A stretch of DNA of 64,000 nt, taken from Bombus terrestris (taxonomy: Eukaryota > Arthropoda > Insecta > Hymenoptera > Apidae). This document shows, piece after piece, positions 48,164 to 61,079 of this stretch (positions are counted from its first letter, which is position 1; every line of letters begins with the position of its first letter). The position numbers and the translations under genes are program-made. The notes beneath the pieces are model-generated. The model searched no databases, was not told the DNA's origin, and saw nothing but the letters and a program-made list of their open reading frames with translations. The DNA is taken from contig NC_063271.1 in NCBI RefSeq assembly GCF_910591885.1, positions 14,501,001-14,565,000 on the forward strand. The letters are read 5' to 3'.

Positions 48164-48932
48164 CAGTGAGATAAATTCATTAATGATGATTATACGCCGT
48201 AACATATCTCTTGTAGGTATTTCAACATTATATGTATCGCGTAATAAAAAATGGAGCCACGGCCAAACCTTGTAAAATTGGCGTGGCATTCAACGAGTTA
48301 AAGATAGGTAGAAATGAAATACTATTTGCCAGTTAGTTTTCAAAATGTTTTTGTTCATAGCATTTACATACTAAATAAGTCCAAGTATATTAAATTTTGT
48401 TTCAGTTAGTAGTAAATACTTTTACATGACTGTGATCTCCTTGCGACCTAACCGTAAAAATATATTTTCTAACTGAAATTATGATGTATTTGTAAGAAAA
48501 CACGAATCTTCGAACGCTTGCAACAGTTGCCTAGATTTCATCATCCCGAGTTCTAAAAAGAGATAGGGAAAACACTTGAGGGTACCGTAAATTATGTTCT
48601 CTTTTTTACGATATCATGGACTAGCTGATCCCGGTGATGACTAGCGTATTTGGACATTCCTTGTAGAATTGCTAAAACGAGCGAACGGAATATACTATCT
48701 TACGCGTATTCTACTATTCTGGTTAAACGTAATATTTCGTATAAATCGAACCACATTTGTAATATGTGAATTATATTTTTTAAAATTCACTTATATATTT
48801 ACCCTTTACTTTTTCGTACTATTCGGTTAGGATACATATATTTGTGGTCTTGTTGGTATAAAATGGTATAAAATAATTTTGTTTGTTACGTATACCCGAC
48901 GATCTCACTTTGTTTCCGAGATACGGAAATCT

Positions 48933-49075
48933 GTAATAATTACAGGAAGTTTGAGACGCAAGTTTTGCAATTATGCAGATGTAGAAACGATATTATTTCT
49001 GGAAACTGAGTTTTTAAACGTGCCGCTCTTAGAAAAAGAAACTTAGAAACGAGAATGAAAGAGAAAGAGAACTGA
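48933..49075 (-). repeat. dispersed repeat R2, copy 2 (inverted)
   Basis: Matches the reverse complement of 39403-39570, sharing TTGCAATTATGCAGAT and GGAAACTGAG among others. Family unknown. Confidence 0.6.
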
Positions 49076-50181
49076 GAATCATCTTACATTAATGAAATAA
49101 AAAATATAAGAGGTGTATATTTCTTGTTTATCACCGGTACGAATCATAGCTAAATCAGAAATTGTTTCGAGCGATCAGTTTCAGAAAATAGTGGGGATAG
49201 TTTGCGAACAAGTTCCTTTAAAGGGATTTTGTGTTTACTGGGTGGTACGGATATAGGAAATTATGATCTTGGACAGGCTTGGAAAAAGTCAGTGATTTCA
49301 GCTATCGTGAAGAATGATGCGTTATTGTCTCTTTCGCTCCTTTGATTACGTCTCGATCGGTATTTGCGGTTGTGTCATAGCATAACCTTGTTTGTATTAG
49401 AGTACAAAAACGCAAGTCACGTCGAGCGTTATTTTATGAAATATCTGAATCGCAAGTTTTGTAAAGTTTAATTTTAATTCTACAAGACTGTCTCGTATAT
49501 GCTAATGTCTTTTTCTGTATCTGCGAAAAGATATTTTGCTAATTGTAAATAAATTGTTTTAAAGAGTAACGAATACCCTTAATATTTTGCATTAAATATA
49601 AACAAATAATACAAAATTGTAACGATAGATTTTGTAACGATATTTTAGAAACTTTGATAACTTAAACCAGTTTGCGAAAAATCGAATGAAAATCTTTAAA
49701 AAGCATTTCAAATGCAAGTACAAAAAGTTTTAATTTAAATGGATAGTTAAGCATTAAAGCATTTGTAGAAAGTGATTGTTAACAAATTTTAAATTATAAC
49801 ATAGTAGAAAAAATGTTCAAAGCGTTAAGAATGATAAATATCGAATGAAGTAGAGAAAGTGTCATGATACTTGTAAAAGTGCGAAGCAACATTGTATTTC
49901 CATACATGATTAATTTTTAAATACATAATCGCTGTGCACTATAAGGGCTGGTGAATCCAAAGTCCCTCCGTATTCTCGTCTATATCTAACTCTAGTTTTA
50001 GCAGTAACTCATAGATGGCGCAAGTAATGTTATAGTAAGCGTACATGTGGTTATGTTGCCATTTTCCAAGGCTTGAGCCCGCGGGTTTCTAGTTACGTTG
50101 GTGACTCTGCATATATCTATACTGCATTGTACCTGTTACATGAAGTCAGCCTAAACAGACTTTTGCAACACTAACCTAGTG

Positions 50182-50294
50182 TATAAATATAAGAGATGCG
50201 GTTCATGTTACTCTATTCAGAGAGGAAACTTCTTTCTTGATTTGTAGCGCTGTTGCAGACGACGCAGTAATATTATGACGTCACATGTTCGTCG
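50182..50294 (+). promoter_or_regulatory. possible TATA promoter and noncoding first exon
   Basis: TATAAATA at 50182-50189 lies in a GC-richer patch (49930-50290). Initiator-like sequence follows about 30-37 bases downstream (TTACTC, then TTCAGA at 50216-50221). A donor-like GTCG|GTAAAA occurs at 50294/50295. The nearest plus-strand coding exon with an upstream acceptor is at 62799, so this could be its untranslated first exon. The link is a guess. Confidence 0.3.
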
Positions 50295-50786
50295 GTAAAA
50301 GAATTTTTAATTGTTTGTAACTGTCTTATTTCTAATAATTTTTGAAACAGGAAATACCTGTCTATAATGTTATCTTCGTGAATTCATTTACATAATTAGT
50401 TAATGTGCAAATACCGAATTCATACCAATACGCACTTATCCATAATTGTAGTTCCTAATTGAAAGATATAAATAGTCATGCCTACGATTTTTATACACCT
50501 GATAATATGATGTTATTGGTGCAAAGCTAACATTGAATGAACAATGTATTAACATGATACTAGTATATAAGAATAAAGCTTTTATTTCAGTCAAATTAGT
50601 CTCAAAAGCCAAATTCAACATTAAATGGTATCTGAAATTTTCTTGCGCGAACTTATAAAAATCATGTTCAGGAAGAAATCCTATATATATTTACCATTCG
50701 AGATTTCTTACACGGATTTTGTAAACAGAAGTTAACGAATAAGTTTAGCATATAACAACGTGCCAAAAGTTAGCTATAAGCTGTAT

Positions 50787-51770
50787 GTATTAAAAGTATT
50801 TATCGAATGAGATGTTACAATTGGTTAATTCCTTGAGCCGTAAATAAATGAAAACCGTCCAAAATCACATTATTTTCAATCACTTATTATGTAAAATGAG
50901 TGAGTATGCAAAGTTGAAACTTTGTGAAAATGTAGCTTCTTTCATTTGTAAAAAGTGTGCAAGATTTCATCCCCAAATGTTTATTAACTTTTACAAAAAG
51001 CTGTTTAACAATTAAAAAGGCGTCTTCGTAGAACTTAATTTCTACAATTTTCGGAAGTCGTACAGCAACTGATGGCGATTTTTTCTACTCTGGAAGAGTT
51101 GCACTATCATGTATAACTCGAAACAAATCGATTTTTTAATCGTAAACTATTTTAAACAATGGCGTCAGAAACTGTACATCATTTTACTGTTTATAAGTAT
51201 ATTAACATTAAAGAGACACGTTTATAGTATAAATAATATAACATTATCATTAATATTTATATTTAAAAAGTAAAAATTATTAGAATTTAATGATACAGAT
51301 TAAAATAAATGCATAATTATAATAAAAATGACTAAAAATCTTTAATTATTTAATAATAAAGTTACAATTCTATCTTTCTTAATATTTGTTATAAAAATAT
51401 ATAGAGAAAATGTTAATGATTATGATCCACGGTAAACAAATATAAATTCCTATTCTGAAATCAATTTATTCATTAAGCATAACTTTCGGAAATTGTAGAA
51501 ATTAAGTTCTAAGAAGACGCCTTTTAGTTGCCAAATATCTTTTTGCAGAAACTAGTAAATATCGGGTGAAATATTGGGGAAATTTTGCACACTTTTTACG
51601 AATGAAAAAATACTACATTTTCACAAAGTTTCAACTTTGTATATTCAATTTCACATGAATAATTAACGACTGAAAATAGTGCGATTTTGGATGATTCTTA
51701 TTTATTTATGGCTCAACGAATTAATCAATGCTAACACGTGACGTCTCATTTGATAGATGTTTTTAATACA
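50787..51770. mobile_element. long-inverted-repeat (foldback-type) element
   Basis: Left arm about 50787-51060 and right arm about 51480-51770 are inverted copies of each other. Shared words, read on the left arm, include GTATTAAAA, AATGAGA-GT, TTAATTC-TTGAGCC, AAAGTTGAAACTTTGTGAAAATG, AAAAAGTGTGCAA and AAGGCGTCTTC-TAGAACTTAATTTCTACAATTT. The 400-base centre encodes nothing recognisable. This fits a non-autonomous DNA transposon with arms of about 270 bases. Confidence 0.75.
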
Positions 51771-54700
51771 AATTTTATTAAATTTATTTATTTGAAAATA
51801 TTATTGTTATTGCGACCCGATTACTAGATTCGTTGTTATATACAAAACCCTGTTTTCGTCACCTTTGGAAATTGTTTACAAATTGTTCACAAAATCCATC
51901 CAGCAAATCCTGAGTGAAAAATATATGGGATTCTTCTCTGAACATGATATATATGATATAAGAAGTATATAGGTAATACAATCTATCGATATCATCATCG
52001 CGCAAGGATATTTCAGATATTATTTAATATTGCGTAAAAGACTAATTTGACTGGGTTGTTTAGTGCATACCTCTTTAGGTAATACGCATATTGACTTTGC
52101 TATGACTAATAATAAATAGCTAATAAGTTAGGTGAATTAAGTTAGAGAAATATAAATACAGAATTAGATAAAGTTGAACATGGAATTCTAGGAGGTTGGA
52201 TGAATAAATTACCTATGCACCACGAATTAGCTTTACACTTTTTAAAGTAAAATTGTGATTTTCTCTGAAACGTATATATAAATATATACACAATTTATAA
52301 CATTACTCTGCTTGGAGGTTCTACAATACATGTACGATTATTAATAGTTGTTCGATACTATATACTCGCTGTCACAATACATAAACATATGTGTCATACA
52401 TTGGTAATAGAAAACGTGTAAAATACCACGCATTAGATTTCAAATACATGTACATATATTTAGTATTAGTCATACACTAATTCTAGAAGATACATAAAAG
52501 CGTGCCATAAAAGTATGTATCTATATATGTATATATATAATACACCTATCAGGTATGTATACTTATTATATGTACTATGTACTATAACGTTATATCATCT
52601 TACTGTTAGTGCTATGTACTTAACATGAGCAAATTCTTTTATAATGTGCAGCTTTGGGCGTAAAATGCCTCAAGCTAAAATGACTTGGATCAGTAGTTTT
52701 GTTAACAAAAATAATGTTGACGATGTTACGCTTTGAATGGCACGTAATATTTTTGGAAGCCATTTTTCATATTATTCAAAATAACGCGAATATACTTAGA
52801 TGGATGTGTTTAATGTTTTACTGATTATATCGTACGATTCTATTTTAAATTTTACATTCATTTTTATAATTGATATTAACTAATACACATGTATAAAAAA
52901 TATTTGGCCGTTGTATGTACTTGTTGTTATTAAATTAAGATTACGTAATAAGGTGATCAAATATTATGAAAGTAGATATTTAATAAAAACAAAAAATGAT
53001 TGATGTATAGTTTTATCGAGTATAAGTAAATTAGTGAGAAATACATATTAGACGAATGAAACAGAATGAAGGGGAAGGGGTAGGATCTTGAAAGGAGTGG
53101 GAAATAACGAACGTAACAACGTCTGCGAGAGTCGTGTCGCTACTTCCGAGCAAATAACGTCTTATAGGATACCCTGTAAGTTCAGGTACAAAATATTATA
53201 ATTTTATAATGCCATACATTTTTTTGTACTTATGTATGCTTGTGTGATGCTTATTAGAATATACATATGTATAAATTAAATTGATTTATTCAAGTAACAT
53301 TGAATGTATTTAGTACACTGTCATTCGTGAAAAGTGTTCAGTTAAAAATCGCGGATAGGGTAATAATGACAATACTATAATATCTACATTGCTAGTATTG
53401 ACTTTGACGTGAATATACTATATTAATCTATCATAAAACTTTGCTTTTTTGGGCCTGATGAAAGTTATAACCATAAGACACGTATAAAATAGAAACGTTG
53501 CTCTTTATTGTTACTCTCTTCTGATCTTTTTTCATTAGCCTAATTTTCATTTATCTCTATTGTTTATCATATTTCACAACTTCCACGATTTTTTAATTAC
53601 CTATTTACCTATTTTACGCTAAATAAATTTGATCAAAAATTAAAAAATATTTAATTTAATTATATTTATATATTTTTATAATAATTCGAATTACTTATTA
53701 TATTTTTTTAAATGTTTAAGAAATTCGTTTTAGCATTTTAAATAATTGTATAATATAACTAACATCTGATTACACTTAGTTATTTTAATTACGCTTAAAA
53801 ACCGCATTATGTATAATAAAGGTTTTTGAAATATAGACAATAATGGTTGAAATAGAAAGTCGTTAATAAATCTGAAATACTTATTTTTATTGCAAATTAT
53901 AAAAAAATGATTCGATTGAAATGATTTTGGAATCGATATCATTATTTTAAAACTATGTCTGCAAGCTAAATTTGGTAGTTCTTACGTAACGTGTTAACGA
54001 ACGCACTCTCACTACTGTATATATGTATGTACTTATTTAGGTATGTACCTACTCTTCGTTTCAAATTAAACTTCATAAAAAAATGCATCATAATTTAATA
54101 AATAATTATGCCTTTATAAGACTTATGTTAGTTACGATGTGAATGATAACAAAATTATTAAAATTATTAAATAACAAAATATTAATGACAATGACAACAA
54201 TCGAACTAATAATATTAACAAGAATAATAATGATAAAAGTAATATTGATGATAGAAATAACAATAAAAATAAAAATACGAAGAATTTCTATAGTTAATAC
54301 ACGTCGATAAACATTTTTAAAATATTTAATATTTCTCTCATTTCATAAATGTTTTAATGTTCTTCTTAACATAACAAAATATTATTTAAGTAGCTTTGTT
54401 GTGCATTAGATACTTAATTTTATATTAAATTTATATTTCTTTAATTGGTAATTGCCTGCTGATAATTATAAACATTATTAAGCTTCATTGACAAGTCAAT
54501 TTTATTTTGTCGCACAGAGTTGTAAAATAAAAATTGTATTTTTTAAATATATGTAAAACCGTAAATATTAATAACTACATACAAAAATGACGATAAATTT
54601 CACGTTAAAATTACAAGTAGGTATATTATTTATATTCTTCAAAACATAATATATTCTCCAAAATAGGTAAAATTTTTTAAATAGACATGACGTGTAAAAC

Positions 54701-57700
54701 TTTTGTTTAGTTTAAATAATTGACTCAATAACATTAATTTCTTCATAACTTTTTTAGTGATTGTTATACTAAATTTAAATAATTATAATACGTTACACAA
54801 CTTAATATTATCTAAGTAATAAAATAAAAAATTAAGTGAAGTATTCAATTTTTACTTGGGAGGGAAATTATAGACAGATGAATGTATATGGATAGATTTG
54901 TTATGAGAACAGATCAGAAAAATATTATATCATCAAATTTTTAAGAAATTGAAATATAATGTTTCATGCCTGGTTGTATTAGAAAAAAAATTAGTCCTAG
55001 ACTTTAACTTTATATGTTTTACTTGCTATTTACATAATATGGCATTTTTTATTCTTGTTTCTTATACATGTTTTAATAAATTATCATGTTCTGTTTTGTT
55101 GTAAATGTGAAAGGAGTGTTCTTCGAAAACATACATCGTGTTATCTACTTATGATAGTTATTTTGTATAACTCTAATTTAAGTCTATTTTGATTAGTTTG
55201 GTAGTCTACTACTAGTCTACTACTTGTATAGTTGAAGTCTACTTGTTTATGTTGTTTCTATGGCATTACGTAAATGTTACAAATTACGAAATATTTAATA
55301 CTGATTTTCACATTTTGTATACTTAAATAGTAATTACATAGAAGCAATGTAAAATGTTTACAAGTTGAATGAATCATATCAATTTTATATCTCTTTTTTA
55401 TTCGTCGCATATCAAAATCTTGCAATACTACAATTGCGTTTGAACTGAATCGATTATAATAACTTGATTTATGCGTGTATACATCTTATACTTAACTTTA
55501 AGTTTCTCAGAAATTTCATTGTGATTTTATATTAATATATATACATAATATACTATTCGTAGTACGTAATTTTTTTGTGAAAGCATAGAATATGAGCAAA
55601 GAAAGAAAATGATTTTTAAGGAGATTAAGGAAAAATATATCTTCCATATTATAAAATATGAATGTATAACATATTTAAAAATATATAACAAGATAATTGA
55701 TGTACATCATTATTATAAACCACTACAAACTACTCCTGATAGTTCGTGATAGATCAAGCTATTTTAATGTTGCAAAAATTGAATTAGAAATTTTGTTAGT
55801 TATGTATTATATCTATCTTTTCAGAATAAATATTTTAGATTTGATACATTATATATACTGTGATAATTAAATATTTATTCCAATAAATATAATTTAACAG
55901 TATGTGATAGAACTTGAAGCATATAAATTTAAAAAAAGTATGTACCACAATTATTATATACAATAATAAGTAAAGATAGTAATATAGGTAAGTAAGTATT
56001 CATTGCACCATTCGTACATTTCAATAATTCAATGTTTTCAGATATAATATATGAAAATATAGTATCATATGTATACATATAAATATTATTATTTATTGCC
56101 ATAAAACTCTATAACATCAATTTATATTTTAAATACGTATTAAATATATCTTACTTAAAATATACTTTAAATTAAAATTTTGATCATAGCGATATATCTT
56201 TTACAACATAACAGAACATATATGACTCCGAAGTAATCATTGATTTTAGATAATATCTAGTTGTGTATGAATTTACGTTTATTTGTATTGTTGAGTCAAT
56301 ATAGGAATTGAATATTTGATATAGAAAATCAATACCTTAGTATCGAGCTGTAAGTACAGTATATATCCTATCATTTTAATTGGTTTGAAAATATACTTAC
56401 GAAAGCGAAAATACTATATTTCTTGCTGGTTCTTACGTAAAACAGAAACGAAATGATTGAATTAGGGGAAGAAAAATATAGAAGTAAATAAATAAATCGA
56501 GAGAATAATAAGAATAACAGAGATGAATCTGAAAAAACAATAGGGTCAGACATACTTCGTAATTGAAGGCGGTCGTCCGGGACTTGAGAGTACTATGTGC
56601 CAGTTCAGTTCACGGACACCAAATTAGACATGGTCTATTTTTGACCAACTTATAGTTGCTCTCTTGTTCCAATTTACTGGTTACTCATGCTAGAAACTCT
56701 ATAGCAACATTACACGAGGAATTTAGTATTTCATACATTTTCCATTGAAAAATTGTTTAAAATAAAAAGATTAAATGACATAAAAGGCAATAGGAAAGGA
56801 ACAACTTCATTTTGAAATTATCATCATCTCCAATTAATCAGTAATATGTTATTTGTAGTTAGGTGATATTACAAAAAAATTTTAACATTTTCTTACTTTG
56901 CTTATTCATTATTTCTCCGAAAAAGTTGTTTTCAAAATATAATACAAATGGTGAAATACATACTTGGAATAAAATAATTGGGAAATTTTAATTCCTTCGT
57001 AATGTTTCTCAACAGAGCCTAACCGTTTTATAGTTTAGTTTGATGAAAATAGTTTTTTGATTTAACGTCTAATTACACATTTCCAACTATTTAATGATGC
57101 GACGCCGTTATACATTGCCAACTGGAAAATTATACGTGAAAATGAAATGATCTGGCAACTTGCCATGTATACGTATAACGTATTGTATCTTAATTTAAGA
57201 TTATACAATAGAAATACAAAAGTATTTGTGTCTCAGATTTTAATACTTAGGTATAGTGTATATTTGTTTAATATTCCATTAACTGTACAATATTTTTTGT
57301 TTTTATAATTCAAAAAAGTATCCTATTCTCAGTATTCTCGTCTCACTATTTTTACATCTTTTACGCAACATTAACCCTCCAATTTCCATAGCTCAGATTA
57401 TGTTACAATATGAAAACTTTTATAATTTATTATCTCTATTCATAAAAACAACAAATTTCGAGAAATTGTTTTAAAATATATATAAAATATTCTTTATATA
57501 AGTATTTGTTTATTTTTAATGAAATTTTAATTATTTTTATATTTTTCTTTGAATAAGATAAATTTGTTTACTATATTTCATTAAATGAAGAAATTCACTG
57601 GAAAGTGAATGGTAAACAAATTTAACTTGACAACAAAAATTGAAATAAACGAATAATACAAACAGCAACACGCTAGAGTCAAAATATTAATATTGTGTAC

Positions 57701-57772
57701 CGTATTGTATTAATATTCAGTATCTTGCGTAGTAAGTAAAGACAGAGGCGTCACTAGATTTCAAAGACAACC

Positions 57773-58595
57773 GGTCACAAAAACATTTGGACATTGTACA
57801 ATTTTAACTTCCAAATTTTATATTTTCAGTAAATGTACAAGGACCAACAAAAATGTATTACATTATGTTACACTATACTACATAGATAATAGGAGAAAAA
57901 GAATTTTTGAGTTATTATTTATTGTTGTCTAAATTTTAAAAGAAATACTGAAAAAGAGCGAATTTCTATGTCACAAAAAGTTTCAGACGCAAAATATCCA
58001 TTCAGAAATTTCTCAGTAATGAAAAGCAAGTGTGAACACATCGGATTACAAATGTGCATTAGTTTCGTTACTCATTTATTCAGAATGAATAGCAAAAGGG
58101 AATATACAAGTTTTGAAATACGATAGTTAGTAATATTTCACTACGAACAGAAAAAGTCAATTCGTAAAATAACGGATACGTTAAAGAACAATTAAAAAAC
58201 GATTAAAAAAAGAAGGAACAAAGCAGTATTGATTATTTAAAAAAGCTTATTTTCACTATCACAAAACACCATATTATCAAATATATAGCATACCCAAGTA
58301 AATATTAAACTTTAGTGAATAATCACTATTGGTTTTAGTTTTATATGTATCATCTGATTGTTGTTTAATTTTACATGTACAGTTAGTATTAGTGTCTGAA
58401 ACTTTTTCTGATATAAAAATTCACTTTCTTTTAGTGCTTATATTAATATTTAGACAAGAATAAATAATAACTAATGATAGCGTAATGTATAATAACATGA
58501 TGTAATACGTTTTTGTTGGTCCTTGTACATTTACTGAAAATATAGAACTTAGAAATTAAAATTGTACAATGTCCAAATCTTTTTGAGTCCAACCG
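57773..58595. mobile_element. non-autonomous DNA transposon with ~240-base inverted termini
   Basis: The left end (CACAAAAACATTTGGACATTGTAC...) and the right end, read on the minus strand (CTCAAAAAGATTTGGACATTGTAC...), are inverted copies. Similarity continues inward through TTTTCAGTAAATGTACAAGGACCAACAAAAA, GTTATTATTTATT-TTGTCTAAAT and AAAAAGTTTCAGAC. No transposase remains. The long terminal repeats and the terminal CAAAAA resemble Tc1-like elements. Confidence 0.75.
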
Positions 58596-60288
58596 ACTCT
58601 ACACGTACAAACTGAAATATCAGAAAAGTATCAATAAATTCTGTATGTAAATTCAAAACAAAATGTGTATTTACCTTTTTCTTGACATTATGGCAGTAAA
58701 ATTAACAAGCATTATATGAAATGCTTTTTCAGTGAAAAGTCTGTTAAAAAGAATCAAAAAATGAAGAGTGAAGCACTAGAATAATCTGCTTATACATACT
58801 ATAGAATAAATACAGAGTAGTACATACTCGCGGGCAATTGAAGAGTTCATTTTTATTTAAAAAACCATATAAGTAAAAAGATAACTGCGTAACTAAAGAT
58901 ATAAATTTATATTATAATTTTCAGGACGCAATTTATTTAAATATTTATCTTGGAAATAGTAAAAAAGAAATATAGTAAAATAAAGTAAAGATTTACTTAT
59001 GTAAACGATAAAAGTTGATCAAAACTTGTACAGCGCCAATCATTTTTCTTTTCACATACATATCTACATCATAAAGGACATATTCCTAACACACGCCTTG
59101 CATTTTGCAGCTGTCTCTTTTGGTTCTTAAATAAAAAAGCAATAATTGAAAGTAAATAAAAATTGCTTTTACGGAAACACCTAAGTTAAGTGACTTTAAA
59201 CGTATCTCTTCAGCGTTGACATCTTATTGTTACAACAATTAGAACACACGTTTCGAGCCACATTCTAAAATTTTATATAGATTTTATGAAGTGTAAGCTA
59301 TATATTAAAGATAGATATGAAATTGATTAATTGTTATAACAAGAAGTAAATAGTTAACAGTAGAGAAACATTCTTCTATCATAATGTTGAAGATACAATA
59401 AGAATATCAATGTTTTAATTGACTTGCAGCAAGTGTCCAAGTACTTGTGTTCAGTAGTGTATGTATATCCTTCTGCTGTAGCAAAGTGTAGCGTAGGCTT
59501 CTAAAGCAATCTACATATGCTAAATGTTGCGTTCTACATGTTGCATGCATTGATTCAGAGGCTTCATGATACGAATTGTATATCAAAAAGTAAAAAAAAA
59601 AATATGAAAACATTGCAAATGATAGTTTTTAAAACTGACATTGGAATTTATGATTGCTTATACGGTTTCCTTTGGGCAAATAAACTCATGGAAGTAATTT
59701 ATACATTTTTTAAAGAAGTTTCATGGTAATTATGTCTCTGAATAATGAAATTGAAAACTCCGTAAAAGTGGAGTTAATCAGTTTGGCTTCTGAGAGGCTT
59801 ATATGTGTAGATTCGTTGCGACTTGCATCGATACAAGAATTACTATGTACTGCCTTGATTAGAGAACAAGATCCAATATTGATATACAGTGTCATTAAAC
59901 TTCGGAGTGATGCAATGCATTAGAATTTGACGAGCAATCACGCATCCGTATAACGCAACGACGACGATAGACAAGTATGACTATGACATCCGCCAATCTA
60001 TCGGTACAGACATTGTTATATTTGATGTGTTCTTGTAGATGTAGTTACACGATCGTAGAATTGATGTCCGTGTTTTGGCGAATTTGAATCCTTTATTATT
60101 AAAGATTACTGTAATTATCTATAAAAATTTCGCATTAAATAAGAATCCTTACCAGGCACAGCATAGTATTTTTATATTAATATTATGTGTTTTATTCATT
60201 TTATTAAGACCAATAGCCAATATTTAGTAAACCAATATTTTCCTATTTGCTACTTGAGAGTAGCAGCTATCATTTCCTGACATATGTA

Positions 60289-60501
60289 TTGGGTTGTCCG
60301 AAAAGTTTCTTTCGTTTCATAAAGCAATAATAGATGAACAACAATTTCTGTTTTATATTATTTTATTGAATTAGGTATGATCCATTTCGTTCTATTTCTA
60401 TTACTATATTCGTACATAATTTAATAAATTAATATAAAACAAAAAACATTGTGCGTCTATTATTTCCTTATAAAACGAAAGAAACTTTTCGGAAAACCTA
60501 A
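60289..60501. mobile_element. mariner-type MITE
   Basis: TTGGGTTGTCCGAAAAGTTTCTTTCG at the left and its imperfect inverse (TTAGGTTTTCCGAAAAGTTTCTTTCG on the minus strand) at the right, flanked by TA on both sides. Inverted similarity extends to about 50 bases at each end. At 213 bases it has no transposase. The terminus is that of insect mariner elements. Confidence 0.85.
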
Positions 60502-61079
60502 TAATACTGCACATTTCATGTTTGTGTCCATACATACTATTTTTTTAAATTGTCATTAAATGGTCACTAAACGATGGTTCGTGCGAAAATAATCAAGAAA
60601 TTTAGTTTAGTTAGCTTTCAATTGATTGAAAAATGTATAAAACGCACCTTCCATGAAACTTGTTCTTGATATACGATATATCCTTGATCTACTTGATTTA
60701 GTTAGTTTTATTCGTACTCGGTATAAAATCAGTTTAATGTCGGATATAGATCGAAATTCAGTAGCATTTATTTATGTGCAAATAGGACTCTCCAAATTTT
60801 GTATATCCTATCGGCAGCCCAGACACAAAAAGACAATGAACAAAAAAAATGATCCAGAAGCCAAATTGATCAAAGCTACCAGATTTTATGATAGATAGAT
60901 AGATGGATATTTGATTTCAATTTGGCGGTCAAGAAGTAAAAATAGATTTGGTTTACAATAACTATAGTACAATATACTTATTCATCCACCCACTCTCTCT
61001 ATACTTATGATAACTTGAGATTAAATCGAAAACTAGAACTGGGGCTAAAATTAGAAACATATGATCATAATACTGTATA

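Larger units (their letters stand above)
46319..50181. other. AT-rich intergenic region, no gene supported
   Basis: Open frames at 46719-47012 (+), 47784-48008 (-) and 48017-48289 (-) show no recognisable domain. Dispersed repeats occur at 48330-48455 and 48933-49075. A palindrome of two AGGTCA half-sites lies at 48148-48163. Confidence 0.5.

Noticed and set aside
48017..48289. 90-residue minus-strand frame
   Set aside because: No motif and no splice context; perhaps transposon debris but not assignable.
59723..59923. 66-residue protein-like frame
   Set aside because: Composition is plausible but there is no recognised family, no clear acceptor or donor, and an antisense frame is also open.
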